From: Membranipora membranacea
Taxonomy: Eukaryota > Bryozoa > Gymnolaemata > Cheilostomatida > Membraniporidae
DNA: 64,000 nucleotides
Reading direction: 5' to 3'
NCBI GenBank assembly: GCA_914767715.1
Contig: OU612066.1
Location: forward strand, 8,871,001-8,935,000
In this document: positions 24,501 through 35,159 of the stretch, piece by piece
How positions within the stretch are numbered: position 1 is the first letter of the stretch
Layout of the letters: the number at the start of each line of letters is the position of its first letter
The notes under the pieces: model-generated
Database searches by the model: none
The model's input: the letters and a program-made list of their open reading frames with translations, nothing else
Told to the model about the DNA's origin: nothing
Made by a program: the position numbers and the translations under genes

Positions 24501-26163
24501 TTTCTAAAAGTTTATAATTAAAGCAAATTAAAAACAACTTGTTGACATGCCTCGCCTAGAATACTAACTTGAAAACTACTGGTCCGATTTCCTTGATTTT
24601 TCATTCTAATTGTAGCTATTCCTTGCTTAGCAATTGCTTATTGCAATTTATAAAATTTAAGCCACCGGTACCACGCAAAAGAATAGGAGCTGTCAATAAC
24701 TGGGAGCATCTGGCTCAGACGCCTCACAACCATTTATTCGTATCCAACCAGGATTGGCAGCGCAAAGCAGTCCCAATAAAATTAACTTGTGATAATTAAT
24801 CGTTGTAACAAGCCTTGACATGAAATTCAAGTACTAGAGAACGAAAGTTCTATAATAGGCCTAACAGACAAGAAATAACAAGCCAGCTTGTGAACTATTG
24901 TAAAATTCACTAAAATGACTGGATTTTAGAGACTTATATTACTACGCCAAATCTGGTAGAGAAATATATCAGGCCAAAAACCATAAAGGGTTGGATTTTC
25001 ATCTGTATTCATGAGGCATTTATTTCAATTGGCATAGAGATGTTATTTCAAAACTCGGGACTATACAAAAAGGATATGTTTGTAGGTAATGCCCATGGAA
25101 TTGTTCACTCAATATATATTTTAATTGAAATAAGCTGGGCAAAATGAATAATGAGTTTACAGCCTGCCTCTGGAAGACTGCATGATAGGCATTTTTATTA
25201 TACTCCATCTCCAACACAAAAGTTTCATTTGGTTCAAAATCAATGCCTAGTGCCCTCACCATGGCATTGGAGTATGCCCCTATCAGAAAATTGTTTCAGT
25301 CTCAGTACGGTTTCCACATAATTTTACGTCTCGTTTCGTCAGGTCAAAGTGCATTTTTGTCAAAATTTTGACTAGTTTAGACTTCTGATATTTCAAAATT
25401 GCCAACTGCCACATCAATTCTTTTTCATCAATACCGGTCAGCACTGGGTAACTAGGGTTCATTCATCCACCTTGGACAACAATTGACACAGCTCACTTTC
25501 TTTATAGCATTGTCAACACTGATGGTTTAGCTATCAGTATGTGAATTTGAATGCCGTTTTTTTCACGTCAAATCACACTGAACATTATTGTTGTTATGGC
25601 TGCATGATATAAGGGTAGTCTTTATGTATTAACTGCATTTTTTGCTCCAATAACTTGCAATGTCTTTTTATATAGACAATAGTGACAATAGGTTTTGACA
25701 TTGCTGAAATTCAGTGCCCCACAATGACGTTAAGTCATGGCGTAACGTCATCAAATTTTGGGTTCAGACTTCTTTGATCATGTGGATTGAGAAACCTCAA
25801 AAAAATTTTTGGCGAGGTATGACCTTAATTCAAAAATTCAAGCGTCAATTACAATCTTTTGACTGTTCTCTTCCTGCTAAATTCATGATACAACCTGTTT
25901 CCAATTCAATTAATTTATCTTGTTTCTCTGGTTTTTTCCCGGCATAATTAAAAAATCACAGCCAATAAAAGTGTTAATAATACAAAGGTATGGTTTTTAT
26001 TGTAGGTCAAATAATAGGAATCAGTGATCATGACACTGAATTCAATACTTCGACAAATACCAGAAGCGGAGCGGAGCAGGCGAAGGATGATTACTCTTCC
26101 TCACCCCAACCAAGCTCTGTAGGCAGAGATTCAGTATCAACCCCGGGTGTATCGTATGCTTAG
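18564..26163 (+). CDS. Seven-transmembrane receptor, cAMP-receptor/GPR157-like, 10 exons
   Basis: Exons: 18564-18677, 20521-20628, 20815-20871, 21233-21290, 21472-21568, 22483-22602, 23005-23131, 23577-23727, 24065-24202, 26006-26163. All phases close to give 375 residues. The N-terminus has NNT and NNYS glycosylation sites. TM1 is around SISVAFTAVTLLILLLL, TM2 RMFVYIMMCNLINTIV. ECL1/TM3 is LSCQIEGFISQC to FMWICIITIYLARLI. TM4 is VSVLVVIVLSVAVAALPF, TM5 WYIPVSVGCIAIIVTFIV, TM6 FTVFAIAYLLFL and TM7 FDTVICIVFFVTNGR. The Cys-x-x-(E/Q)-GF pattern before TM3, the CGL in ECL2 and the short loops match class E/GPR157-type receptors. The tail is Ser-rich and acidic (SSEDDD), a likely phosphorylation region. 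The ligand is unknown. The exon 6 donor (GTGGAG) is unusual but gives an unbroken NK-WYIP junction. Confidence 0.8.
19150..19330 (+). mobile_element. Possible LINE 3' end fragment
   Basis: This lies in intron 1 of the 7TM gene. It reads ACLKTYLHTDLGKAC, like the conserved tail of Jockey/CR1-type ORF2, then a stop and an AT-rich tail ending in TATTATATTATT. The evidence is weak. Confidence 0.3.
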
Positions 26164-26198
26164 AATCAAGATCAAAGGGTGATATAGTAGGATAAAAA

Positions 26199-26204
26199 AA
26201 TAAA
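26199..26204 (+). terminator. Poly(A) signal of the 7TM gene
   Basis: AATAAA lies 36 bp after the stop codon, so the 3' UTR may be very short. Confidence 0.5.
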
Positions 26205-26467
26205 GCTTCCATCAGTCATTGAGTTACTACTGCTAGTTTTCTTGCAAAAATCAGAGTTTATTATACGACGACACATAATAGATAGAGCCTTTTGTGCCTT
26301 ACCATTTGAAATACAAACTACAACTAAGCTGAATACTTATATTTTGTTTTATACCATTAGTTTTTCTTCTTTGCTCACACATATTTTTGTCACTTCTGTC
26401 TGGATAATGTAGACAAAAAAAGTTTCAATCGAGATAATATAGGAAAAATCATGTTGGATAGATAGCC

Positions 26468-27026
26468 TAGCCTGGGCAGGCTGTCGTGTCGGGGGTGGGT
26501 GGGTGGGAAGGGGCGACAGCCTGGGTGAATCCATTTGGTAAGAGAGGACAACTGATAAATGAATTACAATAGTTGTGAACTCGGAATAAAATAAGAGTTG
26601 TCCGATTTTGTTCTATGGTCTATTGGTCATGTGGGCACAATACAGAAATAGACTAAGTTGATGTCTTTGTATCGATGTCTATTGATCACGATGCTGAAGT
26701 TAGTAAATAAATTTTCTTCACTCCAGCCAGTCTCTACTAGCTAAGCCTAAGTAATTAGTAGTTTTACAAACAGTATGGCATGCCAAATGAACAGGAAATC
26801 GCATAGGATAAGAAGAAGAATCAAATGTCAAACCAAGGACTACTCCTTGGTCAAACTAACAAAGATATTTGTGTTAGTTGACTCTTGCATGATCGTAAAT
26901 CCGAATTTATGAAAATAGACAGGTCTATATTGTGGCCTTGAAGAGGTCACGACGAATTCACCCAGGCTGTCCCCCTCCCCACCCACCCACCAACCCACCC
27001 CCCGACCCTACAGCCTGCCCAGGCTA
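26468..27026. repeat. Inverted repeat with G-quadruplex motifs in both arms
   Basis: The left arm, 26468-26530, starts TAGCCTGGGCAGGCTGT and ends CAGCCTGGGTGAAT. The right arm, 26956-27026, is its inverse, starting ATTCACCCAGGCTGT and ending ACAGCCTGCCCAGGCTA. The left arm contains five G-runs of 3-5 bases at 26491-26513; the right arm has the complementary C-runs. About 425 bp of ordinary AT-rich sequence lies between. This may be a MITE-like element, but no clear target duplication was found. Confidence 0.65.
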
Positions 27027-27029
27027 TGG

Positions 27030-27510
27030 ATAGCCAATCCGGTGAAAAAGGCAGAAATGTTTTAGACTTGATTCAATTTAATACAATATATGATCATAAC
27101 GGGGATAGAACAGCAATATAAGATATTTTATTTTGATTTATTTCTCAATGATTGTATTAAAATGAATATTGATCAAATGTTTGATGCTACAAATGAAGAG
27201 TTTTCCAGATATGGCAGACACAAGCTGATCAGAGTAAAACTATATAGGTTGATTTAAAGGCTGGCTCATACTCTTGAAAACAAATGATCGTTCTGCATCT
27301 GGTGACAACAAATTTAACTTGATAAGTTTTAGATTACTTTGAAGAGTTGATCGGCTTTCTTTGTCTGTAACAATTCCAAAATCCAAGGTGTGAGGCATCT
27401 AGAATACTGGCTGTGTCTCTTAAAGCCTAAAAATTACAGTGGAGTTATCTTATCAATATTAAAGGGAGATGATTCGTAAAACAGACTGAGAGTTTACATA
27501 ATTGTTATAA
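27030..27510. other. Intergenic, nothing recognised
   Basis: Plain AT-rich sequence between the inverted repeat and a SINE. No exon continuing the ASTE1 pseudogene was found here. Confidence 0.5.
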
Positions 27511-27524
27511 AATATGAATGCAAT

Positions 27525-27690
27525 GCATGCAGGGAGTGGCCGTGGTGTAATGTATAGGGCATGGGTATTTCAATCAAGAGGTCCCGTGTTTGCTTCCAGG
27601 CAGATCAGGGTGGTGTCAGGAAGGGCGTCCCACCTCAGATGCTCCTGTGCCACATTAGTATACAGAAAAAAAAAACAAAAAAACCAAGCA
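27525..27690 (+). repeat. tRNA-derived SINE, family D
   Basis: The A-box-like GTGGCCGTGGTGTAATG and a decayed B box (CCCGTGTTTGCTTCC) are followed by GTGTCAGGAAGGGCGTCC, a motif found in SINE and RTE-LINE bodies of many animals. It ends in an A-rich tail at about 27664-27686. Confidence 0.65.
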
Positions 27691-27869
27691 ACATAAAGGT
27701 TTCTCACACAGTATCACAGGGAATCGAGACTATGAATTGACGTGAGTTTTTTTCTATGCATGCATGTGTTTTTTTTCATGCCTATGTTACAACTGAAAAA
27801 ATTTTGTGCAGACTTGTTAATTATTTTTGTGATGTAAGCGGGTCGGAGTTTAGATGTAGCAAGGCTTAC

Positions 27870-30153
27870 TGAGTTGTTTAGAAAGTAGTCTCCGAGATAT
27901 GTTACGTCATATGGTAAAACCTCACACATTTTCAGTATGGTGTCTTTGAGATCTTTATCTCGCCAGCTTCCACCTCTGACAATATCTTCTATCGCCTCAC
28001 CCAATAAACTGCGCTACAAACACGCAGCAAAAGCCCTGTCAACGTCTTACATCAAAATATCTTCTCCGAGATTGAAACATCACACATCTTTGCATTGTCG
28101 ATGTTTGCTTTTCATCTTCAACCTTGTATATAACAAGCTGGAATATGTTTCCCTCGAATATCGCAGTTATAAAAGCATTCATACAGAAAATAACTGCGGC
28201 AGTGTTTTAAAACAACTCTCACATGATTTGTCTGGATATCCTCTCTGCCCAACATGTCAAACTACAAGTCCTTTGTTTTATTATTTTGTGAATTTTGCAG
28301 AGATTGTAAGTCAAGGTTATTAGTATAATATTGGAATCTAGAATTGATTGTGGGCCCATTGTGGATATTTCATACATTATAAAACCAATTTATGAGTAGA
28401 AAAACCTTTGATAACCATGTCAGCACCATCAGCATCAGATTGAATCCTGTAAAACGTTGGTTTCTAGCAAAAAGGTCCAAAAGATCGGCTCCCCTTCCCA
28501 GCTCTTTCCTTTTCCACAAATGTAAGAGAGCAGCAGGTGCAACAAATCTTCATTCTTTATTTCAAAGACCTCTGAGAGATTTTGCCTCCTGTACACCTTT
28601 CTCAGCAATTTTCATCTATAATTGAAAAGGAAAAGAATTATTTTTTTCTTCACTGTAGTATGAGCCTCATCCCACGGTCCCACCCGTACTGTGCCGGCTA
28701 CTCTTTGTCACAGAAGTAGAGGTGGATTTTTCATACTGCATTCCTGCTTGTTCAAACACACAGTAAACCTCCTGTATTTATAATTCTCATACAAACAGAC
28801 TGGAACTATATTGAAATCTCAGTTATGAATGATCACTATACTTTACCCTCAGTCCTTCAGACTACTTCTGACTCATAAATGATGATTGTGATCATTAACT
28901 TATTGACATTCTAGTCACCGATCAATGCGATGAGAAAAAGACTATTGACTTTGGTGTTGAACAGAGGCAGGAGATGTGATACGTTGCCGAGTTCTTTCAT
29001 GGTTGACTGGAGAATAGTTTTCGGTGATACCATACTAGTTTAAAAACTCAATAATTCAATCCAATATTAATCGTAAGACATATGGCGAATGATTTCAGAC
29101 ATAAAATATATCAGTGGAAACCTTATAGTTCGCAAAGCTCCTGCCACGCAAAGTGGTTTGTGGAGCAATTATAAGTGACAATTCATGTCTGAGAGCGATT
29201 TTCATATCCAATTACTTATGAGATAGTAAAAGTCACATCCTAAACTAACTGTAATTCTCCAACTGACTATTTATCCTGATTGGATGCTACTTACCGTCTA
29301 TATTTTGAAGTACTCTTTACATTCAAGTATGAGCAGCTAATTACTCCAGCAGGCAGATTATAGAGTAAGAAATCACTGTCATCGCTGACAACTGGGCAGC
29401 CCCAGTGATGTGCCAGACTAGCAATCATCTGGTCTGCTCCACAGTCAACAACACATAACGGCACCTCCGAACTCCTCAGTGTCTCCAACATGGTCTAGAA
29501 TCAAATTTTTACATTTATAGAGATTTGGTAGTCACAATTACATTTGGTTCTGTCCAGGGAAACCACTATCATGAATAAAACAGAAAACAGTTATGCCAGG
29601 AAATTCATCCTTGTTTTTGGTGAGCAACCATTTTTTTATGTTACTGTGGGATTTTTTTACATTTGGTATGCTAATTTCAACCCACTCATGATTCTTTCTT
29701 TGCAACTTAGGTCCACGGTAAAGGTAAACGCCACTGACCCAAGCAACTATCACAGCTTTTAATAATTGGACAAAGACAGGAACTGTACCTTGAAATCCAT
29801 GCAGTGTATAAAGTGCTTCATTCTGCTCCTTGGAATCATCCGTGACAACAAGGATAATTTTTCCTTAGCTTTCTTTTGTCTTACGTGCAGACTTCCATCT
29901 ATGCTTGCTCCATCGAAAATAAATTATGGGGTTATCTCTCTTGCCCATTTCAATCCGTTGTAGAATTCAGTGATGATAGCTGCGAATGAATCCCTCCACG
30001 AACGGCATTGTTCTTGGAGCTGCTGTGACTAACTACATGAAGCAGATTATTGGCATCAATCAGAATCTTGCTGCCAGATAAATCTTGCTCCTCATACATA
30101 GATAATGTCTTGCCAGCTACTTGTACAAAGTCATTCATATGGCAAATTCCCAT
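27870..30153 (-). pseudogene. ASTE1-like paralogue, exons 1-4 only, broken (locus B)
   Basis: Four exons align with the intact gene in order, with splice sites kept: 30153-29789, 29494-29295, 28615-28406, 28013-27870. Exon 1 opens MGICHMNDFV and keeps LIDANNLLH. It then needs a frame change after GGIHSQLSS, and a TAA stands directly before FIFDGAS. In exon 2 the catalytic GEAD has become CGAD, losing the Glu. Exon 3 starts with a TGA once joined in phase and has a second frame change near its end. Exon 4 (LGEAIEDIVRGGSW to YFLNNS) is open. Exons matching 5-9 of the intact gene were not found down to 26164. Retained introns show a DNA duplication, not a retrocopy. Confidence 0.8.
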
Positions 30154-30614
30154 TATTCGTAGACTCCACTATATATGTGATGTCCTTGTAACAAACATTA
30201 TCAAATTTCCTTTTTGTGTAACATTACAAGTCGTAGACTCGACTGCGTATGCGCTCTCCTTGCAATGAGTATTATCTATCTATAGCCTGACTCAGTTTGA
30301 AGCCAGCAAATATTTTTCCTCTCGCACTCATGTGACCTATAGAGGTGATTCTTAGCTCTTATCTAATTATCTGTATTTATCTAACTTGAAAAAAAACAGT
30401 TCTCATTCAGCATCAATAAATAATCATTAGAATAATACTGGTATCGATTAAGGCAGCTTAAAAATTGGCTACTTTTCCTTCTGGATTTGGCTCAAGGCTG
30501 TACACACAAAACCTTCATAAAAATCCCTTTGAGAAATTTTTCCAAACAGGGAAATTCCTGCTTATTTGGGTAATTTATGTAATAATGTGGGTTAGAATGT
30601 GGGTTAAAAATTGC

Positions 30615-30832
30615 AAGTGTTGTCTCCGTCCGAGGACTGAGAAATACCAGTGCCTTAAGGGCGCGGCCGCCGTATTCGGCGCCAAGTTGCTCTCAGTTTG
30701 CAGGCAGGTCGGAGCACACCTGGGGCGTCATATGAGACCAGTAGTCAGTAGACTGCAGCTGGATTCGAACCCAGGACCTCCAACGCTTGCGCATTAAAGG
30801 GCAGGCACTCTAACCAACTGAGCTACCTCCTG
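30615..30832 (-). repeat. tRNA-derived SINE, family A, copy 2
   Basis: The minus strand has GGAGGTAGCTCAGTTGGTTA and CCTGGGTTCGAATCC as A and B boxes, then the family A body (GTGCTCCGACCTGC and AAACTGAGAGCAACTTGG). This copy is better preserved than the one at 9111 and is very GC-rich, with GCGGCCGCC inside. Confidence 0.8.
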
Positions 30833-30880
30833 CTCCTACTCCTTCTCCTACTCCTACTCCTACTCCTACTCCTACTCCTA
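30833..30880. repeat. CTCCTA hexamer microsatellite
   Basis: About eight CTCCTA units, one of them CTCCTT, abut the 5' end of the family A SINE on its own strand. Confidence 0.8.
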
Positions 30881-31218
30881 ATATAAAAAAACAAGTTGTT
30901 ATAGTAGGAGTTGATTGCTCTGGTGTTTTATAGTCCAGGAATAAGTACAATTACATCTGGTTTCCTGTATATGTTACGGGATGTAAATGAACCCAAAACT
31001 GAATTGATACAAAACTGAAATATTATGTTAAATTGGAGAGTTTTGTTTCCAGTTTTGTATCAATTCCGTCATTGAGGCGGTGTAGAGCACTGGGAAAATC
31101 AACATTGATTGAGTTTATCTCATGACACAAGAAAAATTGAACATCATCAAAACTACAGTTTAACTGACTGGGAAACATTTTTTTTTATATCTTTTATTGT
31201 TTTGATACTTTTAGAGAT

Positions 31219-31380
31219 GTAGCAATCGATTAGAGCGCATTCTATTCATTGCCAAGTGATTGGTGCCGCGGGAGTTGTGGGTTCAGCTGGGGAAGTTTTC
31301 ATGGTAGATCGTTCCAGCACCATAAGGTGTATATCTGTTCTGTGTACTCGTCTTCTGACTGACTCATGGAATACATGTGA
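31219..31380 (+). repeat. tRNA-derived SINE, family E, copy 1
   Basis: TAGCAATCGATTAGAGCGCA and GAGTTGTGGGTTCAGCTGG are the A- and B-box-like parts. The body GGGGAAGTTTT, GTTCCAGC and GGTGTATATCT recurs at 31640-31715. Confidence 0.6.
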
Positions 31381-31559
31381 GAGCATGGGAAGCTGAAAAT
31401 ACATTTAAAAAAATACTAGAAGGGGTCTAAGAAATGGGCTTTGTAAGGCCAATAAGCAATAACTCTTAAACTTTTACTGTGTTGCATAGGGCGTATGGTG
31501 TATGTATGTGTTGCATAGCGGCAATGGTGAAACAGACTGTGGGATGCATGGGCACAATT

Positions 31560-31760
31560 CCGAGTAGTGGAAAGCGAGCTTGTTAATAAGCGCCATCAAC
31601 CCATTTCGTTTTTGGAGATGTGAGATGCCATTTACTCCAGTTGAGTTCGAGCCCTGCTGGGGAAGTTTTTCAAGGTTTTTGTTCCAGCCCCCAGCACCCT
31701 CGGGTGTATATCTCTCCTCACCATTGCTTTAGTTTTTTTTTGTCACTGCTCTATGGTTAA
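31560..31760 (+). repeat. tRNA-derived SINE, family E, copy 2
   Basis: The B-box-like GTTGAGTTCGAGCCCTGC is followed by CTGGGGAAGTTTTTC, GTTCCAGC, and CACCCTCGGGTGTATATCTC. The A-box end is blurred. Same orientation as copy 1. Confidence 0.55.
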
Positions 31761-31805
31761 GGCAGTAGAAAATAGTACAAAAGGGAGAGATTGCCATTTT
31801 GATTG

Positions 31806-31950
31806 TTTGAGATGGTTCCGCTGTGACTAAATAAGTGATACAGATTATTGGCACCAATTAGAATTTTGCGACCAGTTAAATCTTACTCCTCATAAAAGGC
31901 AATTGCTTGCCAGCTACACGCAGACACGAATTCATTTTAATTAAGTCCAA
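31806..31950 (-). pseudogene. Asteroid-type exon 1 fragment (locus C)
   Basis: On the minus strand the DNA aligns with the start of locus B exon 1: GTAGCTGGCAAG, then TGAGGAG, then GGTGCCAATAATCTG. Translated, the metal-binding segment reads LIGANN, so the Asp is lost, and a stop sits in EE*DL. The similarity continues beyond the start codon into upstream sequence: 31951-32170 resembles 30154-30440. So locus C arose by duplication of a segment including locus B's 5' flank. Confidence 0.65.
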
Positions 31951-32179
31951 TTATTGTAACATTATGAGCCTTAAACTCAACTGCATGTGCGTGCACTCTC
32001 CTTGTATATAACATTTTATTTTGACAGTCCATCTTAGTAAAAATGCTGTGTTTTTCTCTTGTGCAGTGGGTGTCCTAGAGCTGAATCTAATCCTATTATC
32101 TAATTATCCTCACTCATAAGAATTGGAAGGGAAAAGTTCCCAGTCAGCATCAATTAAATGCCAAATTACTATTATACAT

Positions 32180-34340
32180 ACAACTAAAAAAAAGCATCCT
32201 AGAAATTTACCAAAGCAAGGAAACTCCGGCCCATCTGATGACGCATATGAAGATGAAAGTCATACTGATAGGAAACGCTTGCCACTCTATACGTAATGCT
32301 AACACATATTTATTCTGAAGGATGAGTTAAATGCCAAACATTTGTAACCAGAGAAAAAAATAAACAAATAAAAAATTGCTGGAAATAAGACAAAAGATCG
32401 CTAGAGTATTAAAATAAATCAATAAAATTCCTTGCTCTGAGAAAAATGGTATACAATTAATATTGTGTTTAACAACATGAATAAAAACGATATTACATGC
32501 TGGGTCTCAGGCTCTAAAAACATTGTCTCCTTCATTGACTCATACCATATCATACTCATATTCATATCGTATTTGAATACCATTTGTTGGCACTAGCCTC
32601 ATCTCAAAGTTCTCTGAGATATGAGGCAATGTTGGTACACATCACAGTTTGTTCACATAAATTTTCTGGAGACCTTTTCTTCTTCTTTATGGCCTGAAAA
32701 GTGGAAATGTATCATCTATTGACTGTTTTCACACTGAGTGATCTTTATTGAGTCTGTCCTGTTCTAATTTTCTACAGCTGTTTGTTTCCTCTTAAAAAGA
32801 TGACACATATGGGAGCCGTTGTATTACCTCTGTTTTATTGCCTATTGACTGCTGGTATAGAGGCTATTCAATTATGATGATGGTGTGATTTTCAACGAAT
32901 CTCTAGTCTAGGTGCTTAGAAGGCAAGTTAGTGGCATTGCATTATCAACCATTCATGAGTGGTTGATAATGTAACGCCACTAACCCACATTGCAGTCGCA
33001 CGTAGACAAACAAATTCTCGTCTATATCCACTTTCGAGTTTCACTTTGAATGGCCAGAGTTGCCTGCTCTTTGTACATGGGGGAGCAACTTATATATCTA
33101 GATGTACGGACAGAATTTATGTGGCATCCGGAGCATTGTGAAAAATTATGAATATACAAACAACTCAGCACAATGATCACCTGTTCAATGATCACAATGT
33201 TGGATAAGAAAATATGGCACAGCTGCTTGCCTTCCTTTTAGAAGCATCTTAGCAAAATTAAAGAAATGTCAATATTTTCAGAACCTAACGAGTCAGCAAT
33301 TGATAATTTATTCTGCTAAGTGCATTGACTACCAGCAGTCATTGTTATGATATATTTTAATCAAACAAGTAAGAGGAGAACAATAAAGATTTTCCTTCCG
33401 CCTTGGGGCTCAGTATACATGCTATGCTCTAGACAACTAGGAACTATGAGTGAAATGTGGTAATATTTATTATGAACCCAAATAACGCATTAGTTCTCGA
33501 TGCAATTTATTTGCTATAAGTGTTGAGAACTTGTTGTTGCATATAGAAGGTAATGGAGCTGAATCTCGATTTTATGAGTAGTTGGAAATACAATTATGAG
33601 ATATTAGGGATGAATTACTGGACATGCGGCCAAATGACCGTGTTAATGGAAATCTAATAACAGTTTTTGAGCTAGGTCTTGAGTTTTCCACAAAATTTTA
33701 TATACCTATCTCGAGTTAGATCTAGCATTTAAATCATTGAGGTCTGAGCCATGAGATGGTCACTGAACATTTCATTCTGAAAGGCCAGCCATAAAATGTT
33801 TCTATTGTACCACGGTGAAACAGGTTCCATTCAAAGCTACACCCACCATTACAGTTCATAGCACTTGCGATAAAATAATTTCAAGGTATGTCTGGAAATT
33901 ATCCAATTAGCTCTGGAAATCAATATAGTATAATCGATGCATTCACAGTCCGTTTCTCAAAAAGTCAATAGTTGTTCACCTGCACGATCAATTTGACCAC
34001 CACGAATATCAAATCCCTGCCAAGACTCCGTACTTGATCCCGCGAAGCAAGTATACCTATGGCTAACAAAAGCAAGACTAAATGATTCCGGTGACGAAAT
34101 TAAATTTACATTCAAAACATTACTGATTATTTGATATGTGATGATAACAACTATTTCAAAACACTTTTTTACTGCATCGCTGACTGTTTAATGACTTGCA
34201 TTGAGCCATTGAGAAATATTGGCTTATTAATAAATATAATCAATGCGTTAGTATGAAACAGCTAGACTATTGTTGCTTATGACTGCAGCTCCCATTGATT
34301 ATTTATCAAGCAGCATTCAATGCTAATGTGTATTTCTTTT
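32180..34340. other. Intergenic, nothing recognised
   Basis: About 2 kb of AT-rich sequence. The frame at 32959-33141 starts beside a short palindrome (TTATCAACCATTCATGAGTGGTTGATAA, with 12-bp arms) and has no coding features. Confidence 0.5.
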
Positions 34341-34345
34341 TGCAG

Positions 34346-34774
34346 AGGGCAACAATGTTCGGAATTCTGAGCATTGTATGCGTGTTTGTAAATCTGAATG
34401 CATGTCATGGCTAATGATCATCGGCTTATCTACCACACGCTGCCTGCTTGAATGATTTCTATTCTTCTATTTGGGTGCAGTTTTCACAACAGCTTTACAT
34501 TTCAGGAAAGCTTCTCGTCAGCATTACTCACTAAGCTGCCGTATATGTTTGTCAGGGTTATGAAAACAAAACTGAAGCCTGTAGACTGTCCACTATCAAC
34601 TGGAATGAACAGAAAACCATCTATCTGATCAACTTGCTCAGGAAAAGGATCTGCAGAAAATGTAAGTCATGACAAGGCAAATCATCATGATAAGTACGAT
34701 ATTGCTCTGCAGATGTGATATGTGATCAAGTAGCCCCTTGGTTAATGTTTGTCGTAACTGATGGTCCCAGCTAA
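34346..34774 (+). CDS. Candidate small three-exon gene or RhoGEF leader exons
   Basis: A possible first exon after TTTTTGCAG has an ATG at 34355 and a hydrophobic start (MFGILSIVCVF). Exon 2, 34556-34661, reads GYENKTEACRLSTINWNEQK then TIYLINLLRKRICRK, ending at a GTAAGT donor. Exon 3, 34713-34774, continues in phase for 20 residues to a stop. Alternatively exon 2 splices in phase to about 35115 and reads into the RhoGEF 5' region in another frame. No family is recognised. These may just be 5' UTR exons of the RhoGEF. Confidence 0.25.
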
Positions 34775-35159
34775 AAAAGTATTATTATGGCTTCTCTATG
34801 ATTGTGCTTTTTTTGCATAGTTGCGTTAGCATGCCAGGGCGTCATGTTGTATTTCATCAAAATACATAATTAGTATGTTGCTGGTTGTCTTTATTTATGT
34901 TGAGAGCTGATGTCATGGGCGAGGGGGCTGACTGTCAGCCTCAATTATCAAATCACCAAAGCTAATGGATTGCTTCCATTTATAACAGAACTTAATCTCA
35001 TGTTTGGCTGTGGCATGACAACCTTATCAGAACAGTTACATAACAACACAGGCTTGTCATTTTTTTCACTGTGAAACTTTGTTGTTACTCAACAGTAGAG
35101 TTGATCATTTCCAGCAGATAACTGTGAAGTTGGATTGACGAGACTATACATCGAAGGTG

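Noticed and set aside
27937-28323. Plus-strand frame of 128 codons
   Set aside because: It overlaps exon 4 of the ASTE1-like pseudogene on the other strand, which has clear homology. The plus-strand protein has no features.
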